DNA from: Persephonella sp964519345
GTDB lineage: Bacteria > Aquificota > Aquificia > Aquificales > Hydrogenothermaceae
Assembly (NCBI GenBank): GCA_964519345.1
Contig: CAZFKX010000011.1
Coordinates: forward strand, 29,952-93,951
Direction of reading: 5' to 3'
DNA: 64,000 nucleotides
Of the stretch, positions 17,220 to 25,588 are shown one piece after another; position 1 is the first letter of the stretch; each line of letters opens with the position of its first letter. Position numbers and translations under genes: made by a program. Below the pieces are notes generated by a model. That model was given only the letters and a program-made list of their open reading frames with translations. It was not told where the DNA came from and made no database searches.

Positions 17220-18401
17220 ATGATTTTAAAGGAAAAAAACATCTTAGTTGGAGTTACAGGATCAATAGCAGCTTATAAATCTTGCGAGCTTGTTAGGAAA
17301 CTTCAGAAGAAAGGAGCATCTGTTAAGGTCTGTATGACACCATCTGCGAAAGAATTTATTGGTGAGCTTACGTTTAGAGCTTTAACAGAAAGCGAGGTTT
17401 TATCAGACTGGAGAGATGGTAAAACCGGCCTTGAACACATATTCTGGGCAAGATGGGCAGACAGCTTTGTTATTGCTCCTGCTTCAGCAAACACTATGGC
17501 AAAATTGAGATATGGAATGGCTGATAATTTTTTGACCTCAGTAGCACTTGCTTATGAGAGGCCTATTGTTATTGCTCCTGCTATGAACACAAAGATGTAC
17601 AAAAATATAACAACCGAAGAAAATATAAAGATCTTGAAAGAGAGAGGATATATATTTGTTGACCCATCAGAAGGTGAACTTGCCTGCGGAGAGGAAGGTT
17701 TAGGCAGACTCGCAGAGTTAGATCATATAGAATCAGCTGTACTTTACTCTGTTCTACCTAAGATCATGAAAGGAAAAAAAGTACTGATAACAGCCGGAGG
17801 GACAAGAGAGTTTTTCGACCCAATCAGATATATATCCAATAAATCTTCAGGACAGATGGGATACGCACTTGCAAAGATATCTTATGCACTCGGAGGAGAT
17901 GTCACACTTATATCAGCACCAACCTGCCTTAGAAAACCTTACGGCGTAAAAACTATTGATGTAGTATCTGCAGAAGATATGTATAGAGAGGTTATTAAAC
18001 GTATAGAAGATATGGACATCATAATTATGAATGCAGCTGTGGCAGATTTTAGGCCTGAAATATACAGCGGTAAGAAGCTAAAAAAAAGTAAGGAAAAGAC
18101 TGTTGTTAATTTAAAACCAAATCCAGATATACTTTTAGAGATAGGTAAAAGAAAAAAGAAAAACCAGATTGTAATAGGATTTGCTGCTGAAAGTGAGGAT
18201 CTTATAGAAAATGCAAGAGAAAAGATGGTAAGGAAAAATCTTGATATTATTGTTGCAAATCTGTTGGAAGTTTTCAGTAAGGAAAAGCACAAGGGGGTAA
18301 TAATCTTTAGTGATGGGAGAATGATACAGATACCAGAGATGGAAAAAGAAGAAAGCGCTTATTTTATATTAAGTAAACTTTTTGACGATAATAAAAGCTA
18401 A
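17220..18401 (+). CDS. coaBC: Bifunctional phosphopantothenoylcysteine decarboxylase/synthetase CoaBC
   Basis: Catalyses two consecutive coenzyme A steps: CTP-dependent joining of cysteine to phosphopantothenate, then FMN-dependent decarboxylation. The N-terminal flavoprotein domain shows GVTGSIAAYKSCEL, the active-site His in LEHIFWARWAD, and APAMNTKMY (usual PxMNxxMW with Tyr replacing Trp). The C-terminal synthetase domain starts KKVLITAGGTREFFDPIRYI, with SSGQMGYALA and the Lys-rich SGKKLKKSKEK, then LKPNPDIL. Normal length of 393 residues. It leads the khtTU-epmA-channel-hemD run on the plus strand. Confidence 0.96.
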   Translation: MILKEKNILVGVTGSIAAYKSCELVRKLQKKGASVKVCMTPSAKEFIGELTFRALTESEVLSDWRDGKTGLEHIFWARWADSFVIAPASANTMAKLRYGMADNFLTSVALAYERPIVIAPAMNTKMYKNITTEENIKILKERGYIFVDPSEGELACGEEGLGRLAELDHIESAVLYSVLPKIMKGKKVLITAGGTREFFDPIRYISNKSSGQMGYALAKISYALGGDVTLISAPTCLRKPYGVKTIDVVSAEDMYREVIKRIEDMDIIIMNAAVADFRPEIYSGKKLKKSKEKTVVNLKPNPDILLEIGKRKKKNQIVIGFAAESEDLIENAREKMVRKNLDIIVANLLEVFSKEKHKGVIIFSDGRMIQIPEMEKEESAYFILSKLFDDNKS

Positions 18402-18422
18402 ATAACCATTGAGGTTAATAAA

Positions 18423-18914
18423 ATGGAATTTAAAGAGAGCGATCTACCAGGAATAGGAAAAAAGTTCTCTATTATAACGTCAGAAAAATTTAAAATATCT
18501 GTTGTTGTCCATGTCACTGGAAAAAGAGAAATGTTTGTTTTTGAACCTGATGATTATGATGAACCTATATGCGACGTTGTTCTAACAGAGGAAGAGGCAA
18601 ACCAGCTTGGTTCTGTTTTAATGGGGGCATATTATAGACCTGAACAGGAAAAAGAAAGAAAACTTCTTATTGAAAATCTTGCTATTGAATGGATTAAAGT
18701 TCCCCAAGACTCACCTATTGCAGGAAAACAGATAAAAGAGAGTCAGATCAGACAGAGAACGGGCGTTACCGTTATAGCTATAATGAAAGAAGATAAAACT
18801 ATAGTAAATCCACTTCCAGAACATCTAATAGAAAGCGGCGACACTATTGTAGTAATTGGTACCAGGGATCAGATTGATAGATTTTTAAGGGAGTACAATA
18901 TAGATGGAAGATAA
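18423..18914 (+). CDS. khtT: KhtT-like regulatory subunit of a K+/H+ antiporter (TrkA-C domain)
   Basis: A 163-residue cytoplasmic protein. The N-terminal half (MEFKESDLPGIGKKFSI) matches the KhtT N-domain, and the C-terminal half (about 85-160) is a TrkA-C/RCK_C domain (IAGKQIKESQIRQRTGVTVI...ESGDTIVVIGTRDQIDRF). In Bacillus, KhtT controls the KhtU antiporter in response to c-di-AMP and pH; here the adjacent gene is a KhtU homologue overlapping it by 11 bases. A GAGG site precedes the ATG. Confidence 0.85.
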   Translation: MEFKESDLPGIGKKFSIITSEKFKISVVVHVTGKREMFVFEPDDYDEPICDVVLTEEEANQLGSVLMGAYYRPEQEKERKLLIENLAIEWIKVPQDSPIAGKQIKESQIRQRTGVTVIAIMKEDKTIVNPLPEHLIESGDTIVVIGTRDQIDRFLREYNIDGR

Positions 18915-20094
18915 CCACCTCCCTTTTCTTCTGATATTTGGATTTTTAAATCTTGCTTTATTTGTTGCAGGATACCTTGGTAAATTATTGAAGTTTCCGG
19001 CTATCCTTTTTTACATACTGTTCGGTATAATATTGGGCCCTTTTATTCACGGCGAAGAAGCAATCGAGGTCTTCAGTGAGATAGGAATTGTTCTTTTATT
19101 CTTCTATCTCGGTCTTGAGTTCAATTTACAGAGGGCTTTTTCTACAGCAAAGAAGATATGGATCGTCGGACTTTTTGATTTTATATTTGGTTTCGTTGCC
19201 GTATCAACCGCTATGTACATAATGGGATTTGACCCTTTTATTTCTATACTTACAGGCGCCGTTGCTTACGCATCATCATCTGCTATAACAACAAAAATAA
19301 TTGTTGATGATCACAGAATAGCCAATCCTGAAACTGAACTTATACTTGGTCTTATGGTTTTTGAAGACATTATTGCCCCGATACTTCTTGCGGTTTTATC
19401 TGCCATAGCTATAGGAAATGCCTTTAATATGTTATCCCTTGGAGAAATTCTTTTAAAAGTTGTTCTGATATTTGCCTTTGCTATTGCTGTTGCTTTTTTT
19501 CTAAAAAAAACAATAGCAGACTTTATAGAAAGATTTATAGGGGAAGAGATATTTACTTTATTTTCAATAGGCGGTCTTATCCTTTTCTCAGGTTTTACTC
19601 AGTATATAGGTTTATCAGAGGCACTTGGAGCGTTTTTAATGGGGATGATTGTCTCAGAATCTGGCAAATCACATGAGATAGAAAAAGTTATGTTTTCTAT
19701 AAGAGATCTTGCTGTTGCTATATTTTTCTTTCTTTTCGGTGCAGGTATTCAGTTTACAGGAAATTTCGACACTAAGATACTTACAGCTCTACTGGTTGTT
19801 GTAATTATATCTATAATAGGTAAGTTTATGACAGGATTTCTTGGAGGCCTTATATACGGACTTTCAAAAAGAAAAGCTATTGAAACAGGCCTTAGTATAA
19901 TTAACAGAGGAGAGTTTTCAGTTGTTATGTCAAAGTTTGCACCTACACAATTTATACCTTTTATAGGGGTATATGTTTTCATTATGGCTTTTATAGGTAT
20001 ATTATTTGCCCAGTATGCTCCAAAGATATCTAACTTTATTATTCCTAAGAAAAAGAAGAAAAAAAGAAAGATACTTAAAGAAGAAATTGTCTGA
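18904..20094 (+). CDS. khtU: KhtU-like cation:proton antiporter (CPA2 family)
   Basis: A membrane protein of 396 residues with about twelve hydrophobic segments. CPA2 features include LLFFYLGLEFNLQRAF in an early helix, the GAVAYASSSAITTKII stretch and EALGAFLMGMIVSESGKSHEIEK. It ends in a Lys-rich cytoplasmic tail (IPKKKKKKRK) and has no attached TrkA-N domain, consistent with use of the separate KhtT subunit. It probably exports K+ or a related cation in exchange for protons. Confidence 0.87.
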   Translation: MEDNHLPFLLIFGFLNLALFVAGYLGKLLKFPAILFYILFGIILGPFIHGEEAIEVFSEIGIVLLFFYLGLEFNLQRAFSTAKKIWIVGLFDFIFGFVAVSTAMYIMGFDPFISILTGAVAYASSSAITTKIIVDDHRIANPETELILGLMVFEDIIAPILLAVLSAIAIGNAFNMLSLGEILLKVVLIFAFAIAVAFFLKKTIADFIERFIGEEIFTLFSIGGLILFSGFTQYIGLSEALGAFLMGMIVSESGKSHEIEKVMFSIRDLAVAIFFFLFGAGIQFTGNFDTKILTALLVVVIISIIGKFMTGFLGGLIYGLSKRKAIETGLSIINRGEFSVVMSKFAPTQFIPFIGVYVFIMAFIGILFAQYAPKISNFIIPKKKKKKRKILKEEIV

Positions 20095-20096
20095 CA

Positions 20097-21026
20097 ATGT
20101 ATTATTTAGAAAAATCAAAAGTTATTAAAGCTATAAGAGACTACTTAGAAAAAACCGGAGCTGTAGAAGTATTTACTGATATATTGAGGCTGTATCCAAA
20201 TCTTGATTCCCATATTTTGCCGATTGAACTCTTCTTTAACGATCAAGAAGGTAAAAAAAGAGGTTTTTTACATACGTCTCCAGAGTATGAAATGAAAAAG
20301 ATTTTATCGGAAATGAAAAGGGATATATACCAGATAACAAAAGTTTTCAGGAATGGGGAGATCTCAAAAAAACACAAGATAGAATTTATAATGCTTGAAT
20401 GGTATAGAGTTGATTATGATCTTGAAGATATTATGGATGATACACAGAATATATTTATTGAATCAGCTATATCTTTATTTAAAAAACCTGTATTAAACTT
20501 TATGGGAAAAAGGTATGACCTTAAAGAGTCTGAAAAGATCACTGTCGATGAAGCTTTCTACAGGTTTACATCCGTTTATCCAGATAGACATGATGATATG
20601 TTGAGATTTTTAAAAGAGAAAGAGGGCTTAAAAAAAGATATAGATTACGAGGAGGCTTTCTTTCGTATTTATGCTTTTTACGTTGAACCTCATCTTGGCA
20701 CAGAAAAGCTTACATTTATATACGACTATCCCCCTCTTTTCTCATCATTATCAAGGATAGAAAATGGAAAGGGAAAAAGATTTGAGGTTTACATAAACGG
20801 TCTTGAACTGGTAAACGGATACTATGAACTAACAGATCCTGAAAAAGTAAGAGAAATCCTTGAAAATGAATCTATGAGAAAGGAAAAAGAAACTGGAAAA
20901 AAATATCCGGTTGATAACAAGTTTATCAATGCGGTAAAAGATATGCCGGACTGCTCAGGTGCTTCACTTGGTGTTGACAGACTTTTTATGGTTCTGTTAA
21001 ATAAATCTAATATCAACGAGTTATAG
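20097..21026 (+). CDS. epmA: EpmA-like elongation factor P lysyltransferase (class II aaRS paralogue)
   Basis: A compact class II aminoacyl-tRNA synthetase core lacking an anticodon-binding domain, as in EpmA/GenX/PoxA. Motif 2 is intact (ITKVFRNGE..KKHKIEFIMLEWYR) and motif 3 reads CSGASLGVDRLFMVLL; FTSVYPDR and the substrate region LELVNGYYELTDPEKV also fit. EpmA enzymes attach (R)-beta-lysine to a conserved EF-P lysine. EF-P and the lysine 2,3-aminomutase EpmB are not in the window. It starts 2 bases after khtU and is cotranscribed. A divergent role in amino-acid or small-molecule ligation is possible. Confidence 0.83.
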   Translation: MYYLEKSKVIKAIRDYLEKTGAVEVFTDILRLYPNLDSHILPIELFFNDQEGKKRGFLHTSPEYEMKKILSEMKRDIYQITKVFRNGEISKKHKIEFIMLEWYRVDYDLEDIMDDTQNIFIESAISLFKKPVLNFMGKRYDLKESEKITVDEAFYRFTSVYPDRHDDMLRFLKEKEGLKKDIDYEEAFFRIYAFYVEPHLGTEKLTFIYDYPPLFSSLSRIENGKGKRFEVYINGLELVNGYYELTDPEKVREILENESMRKEKETGKKYPVDNKFINAVKDMPDCSGASLGVDRLFMVLLNKSNINEL

Positions 21027-21034
21027 GTTTTATT

Positions 21035-22588
21035 TTGAGAAAGATTGTTGAAGAAAGGGAAAAACTTAAATTTCAGGGAAGATTAAGGGTTTTCAAAATA
21101 TGGCTTTACAACATACTTGAAAACGAGAACAGTCCATACAACCAAATATACAACGTTTTTGCTCTATTTATTGTTATAACGTCATCTATAGGTGTTCTGA
21201 TAGAGCTTACACCTCTGGAAGCCAAACTTCCACCCGATCTCGACATATTTCTAAGGGATTATGAAGAGATCGTTCTTATATTTTTTGTTGTTGAGTATTT
21301 AACAAGACTCTGGGTAATATCAAACTTTACAGATGATTTTAAAAGAGCATATCTGTCATATGAAAGTCCAGAAAAAATATCAAAATTCTTTTTTGCTGTA
21401 AAAGAAGCATTTAAACCTAAAATCCAGTGGATGAAAACCCCTTATGCGATTATTGATTTGCTATCAATACTGCCTATAATAAGACCTTTAAGAGCTTTCA
21501 GAATTCTAAGAGTTCTAAGGCTTTTAAAGATCATAAGATATGGAGGTGCTATAAAGAGCTTTATATTTGCCATAAAAGAACAGGCATACCTTTTTTTATT
21601 TATATTTTTTACTATAATAACATGGATTGTCATACTATCACTACTTGTTTATATATTTGAGTACAATGCAGGAAATGAGTTATTTGTTTCTATGTGGCAT
21701 GCTATTTATTGGGGAATTGTGACAATCTCTACAGTTGGTTTTGGTGATATACATCCTGTAACAGATCCAGGTAGAATAATAACATCAATAATGATAGGAG
21801 GAGGAATAGTACTTGTTGCTGCATTAACAGGTACATTTTCAGCGGCACTTGTTAGCAGATTAATGACTTTGAAGGAAGGTGGTCTAAAGATGGAGAACCT
21901 TGAGAACCATATAGTTATATGTGGCTGGAATGAAACTGCAGAAGAAATAATGGAGCAGATACTAAGTATGAAGATAGAAAAGGAAAAACCTGTTGTTATA
22001 GTTACAAATCTACCAAAATCCGCTATCGGAATAGAACTTCCAAGAGATATTTTTTACAAAAGGGGAGATTTTATTCAGGAAAATATCCTGATGGAAGTCG
22101 GAATTGATAAAGCCGAACATGTAGTTATAGTAGCAGAAAGGGAGGAAGGTCTATCTGAAAGAAATATAGATGCAAGAACAGCTCTTGCATCCATGCTTAT
22201 AAAAACATTAAATCCGGATGTGCACCTGTATGTTGAGGTATTACTTGACGAGGATGCTGATATATTCCAGAAGAGAATGAGGGTGAGGGAGGTTATAATC
22301 CATGGTCAGATCCTTGGAAAGATAATGTTTACAAGCATACTAAATCCCGGCGCAACATCATTGATCAAAACACTTGTTGATAAGGAAAGAGGAATAAGAA
22401 AGGTAAAAGTCTCAGGTCTTGGAAAATTTGAAAACTTTGGACAGCTTTTATCACACACAAGAAAGTATGGATATCTTCCTGTTGCTGTAGAGAGAAGAGG
22501 AAAAATACATTTAAATCCTATGGATACATTTTTGCTTAAAAAAGAAGATTTTGTCTTTCTTATTCCCTCTGGCGGTGGTGAAAGTTGA
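21035..22588 (+). CDS. Voltage-gated-type potassium channel with cytoplasmic RCK (TrkA-N) domain
   Basis: A six-helix channel: an S4-like helix with regularly spaced Arg (RPLRAFRILRVLRLLKIIRY, near residue 155), the pore filter STVGFGDI near residue 235, then a TrkA-N/RCK domain from about residue 285 (NHIVICGWNETAEEIMEQIL) and a C-terminal regulatory part to residue 517. An N-terminal cytoplasmic segment of about 45 residues is charged. Start is TTG. It forms part of a potassium-handling run with khtTU. The hemD start overlaps its stop by 4 bases. Confidence 0.9.
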   Translation: MRKIVEEREKLKFQGRLRVFKIWLYNILENENSPYNQIYNVFALFIVITSSIGVLIELTPLEAKLPPDLDIFLRDYEEIVLIFFVVEYLTRLWVISNFTDDFKRAYLSYESPEKISKFFFAVKEAFKPKIQWMKTPYAIIDLLSILPIIRPLRAFRILRVLRLLKIIRYGGAIKSFIFAIKEQAYLFLFIFFTIITWIVILSLLVYIFEYNAGNELFVSMWHAIYWGIVTISTVGFGDIHPVTDPGRIITSIMIGGGIVLVAALTGTFSAALVSRLMTLKEGGLKMENLENHIVICGWNETAEEIMEQILSMKIEKEKPVVIVTNLPKSAIGIELPRDIFYKRGDFIQENILMEVGIDKAEHVVIVAEREEGLSERNIDARTALASMLIKTLNPDVHLYVEVLLDEDADIFQKRMRVREVIIHGQILGKIMFTSILNPGATSLIKTLVDKERGIRKVKVSGLGKFENFGQLLSHTRKYGYLPVAVERRGKIHLNPMDTFLLKKEDFVFLIPSGGGES

Positions 22589-23277
22589 CAAACATACTTA
22601 TAACAAAATCAGAAGATGAGATAAGAAAGTATAAAAGGAATGGTATTAATATAATTCCTTTTCCTACAATAAAAACCGTTCCTTTAGATTTTGATATAGA
22701 TACAGACAGATTTGATATCTATATTTTTACAAGCGTTAATGCAGTTAAGCATTTTTTTAACAAAATTTCCCCTGAAAGGATAAAAAACAAAAAAATTATG
22801 GCAGTTGGAAAAAAAACAAAATCGGCTCTTGAAAAATTAAACTTTAAAAAAATAGAGATCCCGAATATCCAGAGCTCGGAAGGACTTTTAAAAACTCTTT
22901 CAAAATATAATTATATAAACAAAAGAATCTGCTTGCCGAGAGCAAAAAAAGGTATAGATCTACTTGAAAAAGAATTTAAAAATTTAACTGTAATTCCCAT
23001 TTATGAAACAGTGTTAAACATCCCAAAAAATAAAAAAGAAGTAAAAGAGCTATTTGAAAAAAATCTTATAAATTTTGTTCTCTTTACAAGTCCATCAAAT
23101 ATTGAAAACTTTATAAAGATATTTAAGAAGAGATCTGTTTATTATCTTAAAAGAACGGATGTTATACCAATAGGAAAAACAACAGGAAAAAAGCTGAAAG
23201 AGTTAGGTATTGAACCTCTGTTCATTCCTGAGGAACCGTCTATAGAGAAGATTATAAGCCAGATCGCCTCAACCTGA
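22585..23277 (+). CDS. hemD: Uroporphyrinogen-III synthase
   Basis: A 230-residue member of the poorly conserved HemD family, closing hydroxymethylbilane to uroporphyrinogen III. Family landmarks are FDIYIFTSVNAVKHFF (about 48-63), the IMAVGKKTKSAL strand-helix, VIPIYETV mid-protein and the C-terminal VLFTSPSNIENF followed by DVIPIGKTTGKKLKELG. Start is TTG overlapping the channel gene's stop (TTGA). Lys/Ile-rich composition reflects the A+T-rich genome. No other haem genes are adjacent. Confidence 0.85.
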   Translation: MTNILITKSEDEIRKYKRNGINIIPFPTIKTVPLDFDIDTDRFDIYIFTSVNAVKHFFNKISPERIKNKKIMAVGKKTKSALEKLNFKKIEIPNIQSSEGLLKTLSKYNYINKRICLPRAKKGIDLLEKEFKNLTVIPIYETVLNIPKNKKEVKELFEKNLINFVLFTSPSNIENFIKIFKKRSVYYLKRTDVIPIGKTTGKKLKELGIEPLFIPEEPSIEKIISQIAST

Positions 23278-24162
23278 TACACCAGTTTTAAGGTGGGATA
23301 TACTGCTCAGTATTTCTGATGCATATTTAACATCAAACTTTGATTCATCAATCAGTTTTCTAACAAATGAGGCATTAAGTCTGTGGCCTCCTTTAAAAGA
23401 ATATACCTCACCTATAACAGGCATACCTAATAGATAAAGATCTCCGATCAGATCAAGAACTTTATGTTTAACAGGTTCATCCTCAAACCTCAGACCTTCT
23501 GGGTTTAACACAGTTTCCCCTTTAAAAACAACAGCATTATCAAGAGAACCTCCCCTTGCAAGACCTTTTTCCCTGAGGAACTCTATCTCCTCAAGAAAAC
23601 AGTATGTCCTCGCCTTTGCAACATTTATAAAATCATCTTTATCAGTAGAGTCATAACTGTACTTTTTATTTCCAATAATTCTGTTTCTGTAAGAAGCCTG
23701 ATATGTAGCCATAAAGCCTCTGTACGGCCTTCCAGTAATATATTTATCTCCTTCAGAAACGTTAAGTTCACTATTTATAACAGCATAAATCTTTTCTTCC
23801 TTAAGAGAAACAATTCCTGCATCCTTTATTTTTTCAATAAACATAATTGAGCTTCCATCAAGTATTGGAAGTTCTTCAGAATCTATATGTATATAAATAT
23901 TGTCTATACCGGTAAAATAGAGTGCAGCCATAAGATGCTCAACAGTCCTTACTGTTTGACCTTCTTTTCTTAATGAGGTTGAAAACTCAAAACTGTTCGC
24001 ATACTCTATCCTTGCAGGTATAAGAACATTATTTCTTATAAAGTTTATTCCTTCATAACTTTCTGCCGGGATAAGTTTTACATTTACAGGTTCTCCAGAG
24101 TGGAGACCGATTCCTTTTATGTAAGCCTCTTTTCTTATCGTTCTTTGAAATTTACAGATCAT
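23269..24162 (-). CDS. lpxC: UDP-3-O-acyl-N-acetylglucosamine deacetylase LpxC
   Basis: The zinc-dependent committed step of lipid A synthesis. The 297-residue protein shows the N-terminal RKEAYIKGIGLHSGEPV, the metal-ligand His in TVEHLMAALY, the central HKVLDLIGDLYLLG motif (second His and Asp ligands) and the C-terminal catalytic His in KGGHRLNASFVRKL. Its presence shows an LPS-bearing outer membrane. AGGAG lies upstream of the ATG. It overlaps convergent hemD by 9 bases. Confidence 0.97.
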   Translation of the reverse strand: MICKFQRTIRKEAYIKGIGLHSGEPVNVKLIPAESYEGINFIRNNVLIPARIEYANSFEFSTSLRKEGQTVRTVEHLMAALYFTGIDNIYIHIDSEELPILDGSSIMFIEKIKDAGIVSLKEEKIYAVINSELNVSEGDKYITGRPYRGFMATYQASYRNRIIGNKKYSYDSTDKDDFINVAKARTYCFLEEIEFLREKGLARGGSLDNAVVFKGETVLNPEGLRFEDEPVKHKVLDLIGDLYLLGMPVIGEVYSFKGGHRLNASFVRKLIDESKFDVKYASEILSSISHLKTGVSG

Positions 24163-24259
24163 ATCATTCTCCTAAACAATTATTGTATAAAGTTTATAAT
24201 GCAAAAAACATACCAATATATAAGGCTTAAAAATAAAGTTTTTATTTTTTAAAAAATTT

Positions 24260-24277
24260 TTATTTTTGCAAAAATAA
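24260..24277. repeat. AT-rich perfect palindrome in the lpxC/24356 intergenic region
   Basis: TTATTTTTGCAAAAATAA is an 18-bp perfect palindrome within a very A+T-rich stretch (about 24225-24280) containing further A and T tracts. It lies between divergent lpxC and the membrane coiled-coil gene. It may be a regulator site or a bent-DNA element; the function is unknown. The rest of this 193-base gap holds the promoter described separately. Confidence 0.5.
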
Positions 24278-24319
24278 GACAGACAGCTTATCCTCTTTGA
24301 GATTTTTCCAGCGGTTCTT

Positions 24320-24347
24320 TTGTAAATTTGAAAATAACTGTTATATT
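24320..24347 (+). promoter_or_regulatory. Putative promoter giving a leaderless transcript
   Basis: TTGTAA (24320-24325), a 16-base spacer, TATATT (24342-24347). Only 8 bases separate the -10 box from the ATG at 24356 and there is no purine-rich ribosome site, so the mRNA would start at or next to the start codon. Confidence 0.45.
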
Positions 24348-24355
24348 TTATATAT

Positions 24356-25588
24356 ATGGATCAATCTTCAAAGGAAAGACAGCTTAAGATATACGAGATC
24401 AAAACCGGGATACTGCATCTTCTGCAGGATCTAAAAAAGGATCTAAAACTGATAATAGAAAACAGATTTATGAATGAAAATGAACAAAAAAACGAGCTTG
24501 AAAAATTCTTTAAGGATAAAGAGTATGTAGATCTTAATATGTTCTTGAGTAAATGTATATCCGTACTTGAAAAACCTGCTGTATCAATGGAATCATCAGA
24601 ACTTACTATCCTAAAAGAGAAAGAGAGCCTGATAAAAACGATTGAATCCATAATAAACAGACTTGAATTTACAAACCATAAATTAGATAAGATAGGAGAA
24701 AAAGCACATTGGATACTTGATCAACTATCTTTTAAAGATTATATGGTACAGGTAAAAAAAGAACTTGTGCAGAATCTTGATAAAGCCATAACAAGAACAC
24801 TAAATAAAGATTTATCAAAGCTAAAACAGAAATTAAAAGGACTTGAAAAAGTAAACAGATATGAAGAATTAAATATCTTTAAGAAGCAGATAGAGGGTGA
24901 GATAAATCTTTATATATCACATGATATATTTCCAAAGATAGAGCATATATTCAAAAATTACAAAAAAGATCTTGCAAAGAAGATAGATCAGTATATTCAA
25001 AAACTCCTAATAGATCCTGAATTAAAAGGAAGGATAAATGAAGAACTGTCAGATATGGTTGATAGTTTTTCAATAAAGGCATCACAGTTTTACTACATAG
25101 CCCCTGATTTTCCACCAGATATATTCAGCCAAAATAGAAATATCTCTGAACTGGATATACTGAAGGAAAATCTTCAAAGTACCAGATTTATAACAATTTT
25201 ATCTTCCGGTCTCCTATTTTTAGCTGTAGGTTTTATGATGCCTGAAGGTATTTACGAACTAATAGCTTCAGGTTCAGGCATTCTCATACTTGTTTATTCA
25301 ATCATAGATAGTATATACCTTAACGACTATTTTTATAAGAAGTATATAGCAATGATAAAAAATAAAATAAGGAAAGAATTTGAGAAATCTATAGATAATA
25401 TAAAGGATGATATAAGAGAAAAACTTATTAAAATATCGGAAAAGTTTGAAAAAAATATCTCGCTAATTATTGAAAAAGAAACAAGGGAGATACAAAACTA
25501 TATCCTGGATATAAATAGTATAAAAAAAGTTTACAATAGATATATAGAAGAACTTAAAAATACTCTTAAATCAGTTGAAGAGGTATAG
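24356..25588 (+). CDS. Membrane-hairpin coiled-coil protein, resembles a dynamin-like stalk lacking the GTPase
   Basis: No family is recognised with certainty. The 410-residue protein has a long, charged helical N-terminal part (1-275), two closely spaced hydrophobic segments (about 278-296 and 301-320) forming a membrane hairpin, and a second charged helical region (325-410). This layout (helical bundle, membrane paddle, returning helix) resembles the C-terminal half of bacterial dynamin-like proteins, but no Walker A/GTPase motif is present. Membrane remodelling or tethering is therefore only a hypothesis. No ribosome site precedes the ATG; the transcript looks leaderless. The next gene begins directly after the stop codon, so the two belong together. 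Confidence 0.6.
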   Translation: MDQSSKERQLKIYEIKTGILHLLQDLKKDLKLIIENRFMNENEQKNELEKFFKDKEYVDLNMFLSKCISVLEKPAVSMESSELTILKEKESLIKTIESIINRLEFTNHKLDKIGEKAHWILDQLSFKDYMVQVKKELVQNLDKAITRTLNKDLSKLKQKLKGLEKVNRYEELNIFKKQIEGEINLYISHDIFPKIEHIFKNYKKDLAKKIDQYIQKLLIDPELKGRINEELSDMVDSFSIKASQFYYIAPDFPPDIFSQNRNISELDILKENLQSTRFITILSSGLLFLAVGFMMPEGIYELIASGSGILILVYSIIDSIYLNDYFYKKYIAMIKNKIRKEFEKSIDNIKDDIREKLIKISEKFEKNISLIIEKETREIQNYILDINSIKKVYNRYIEELKNTLKSVEEV

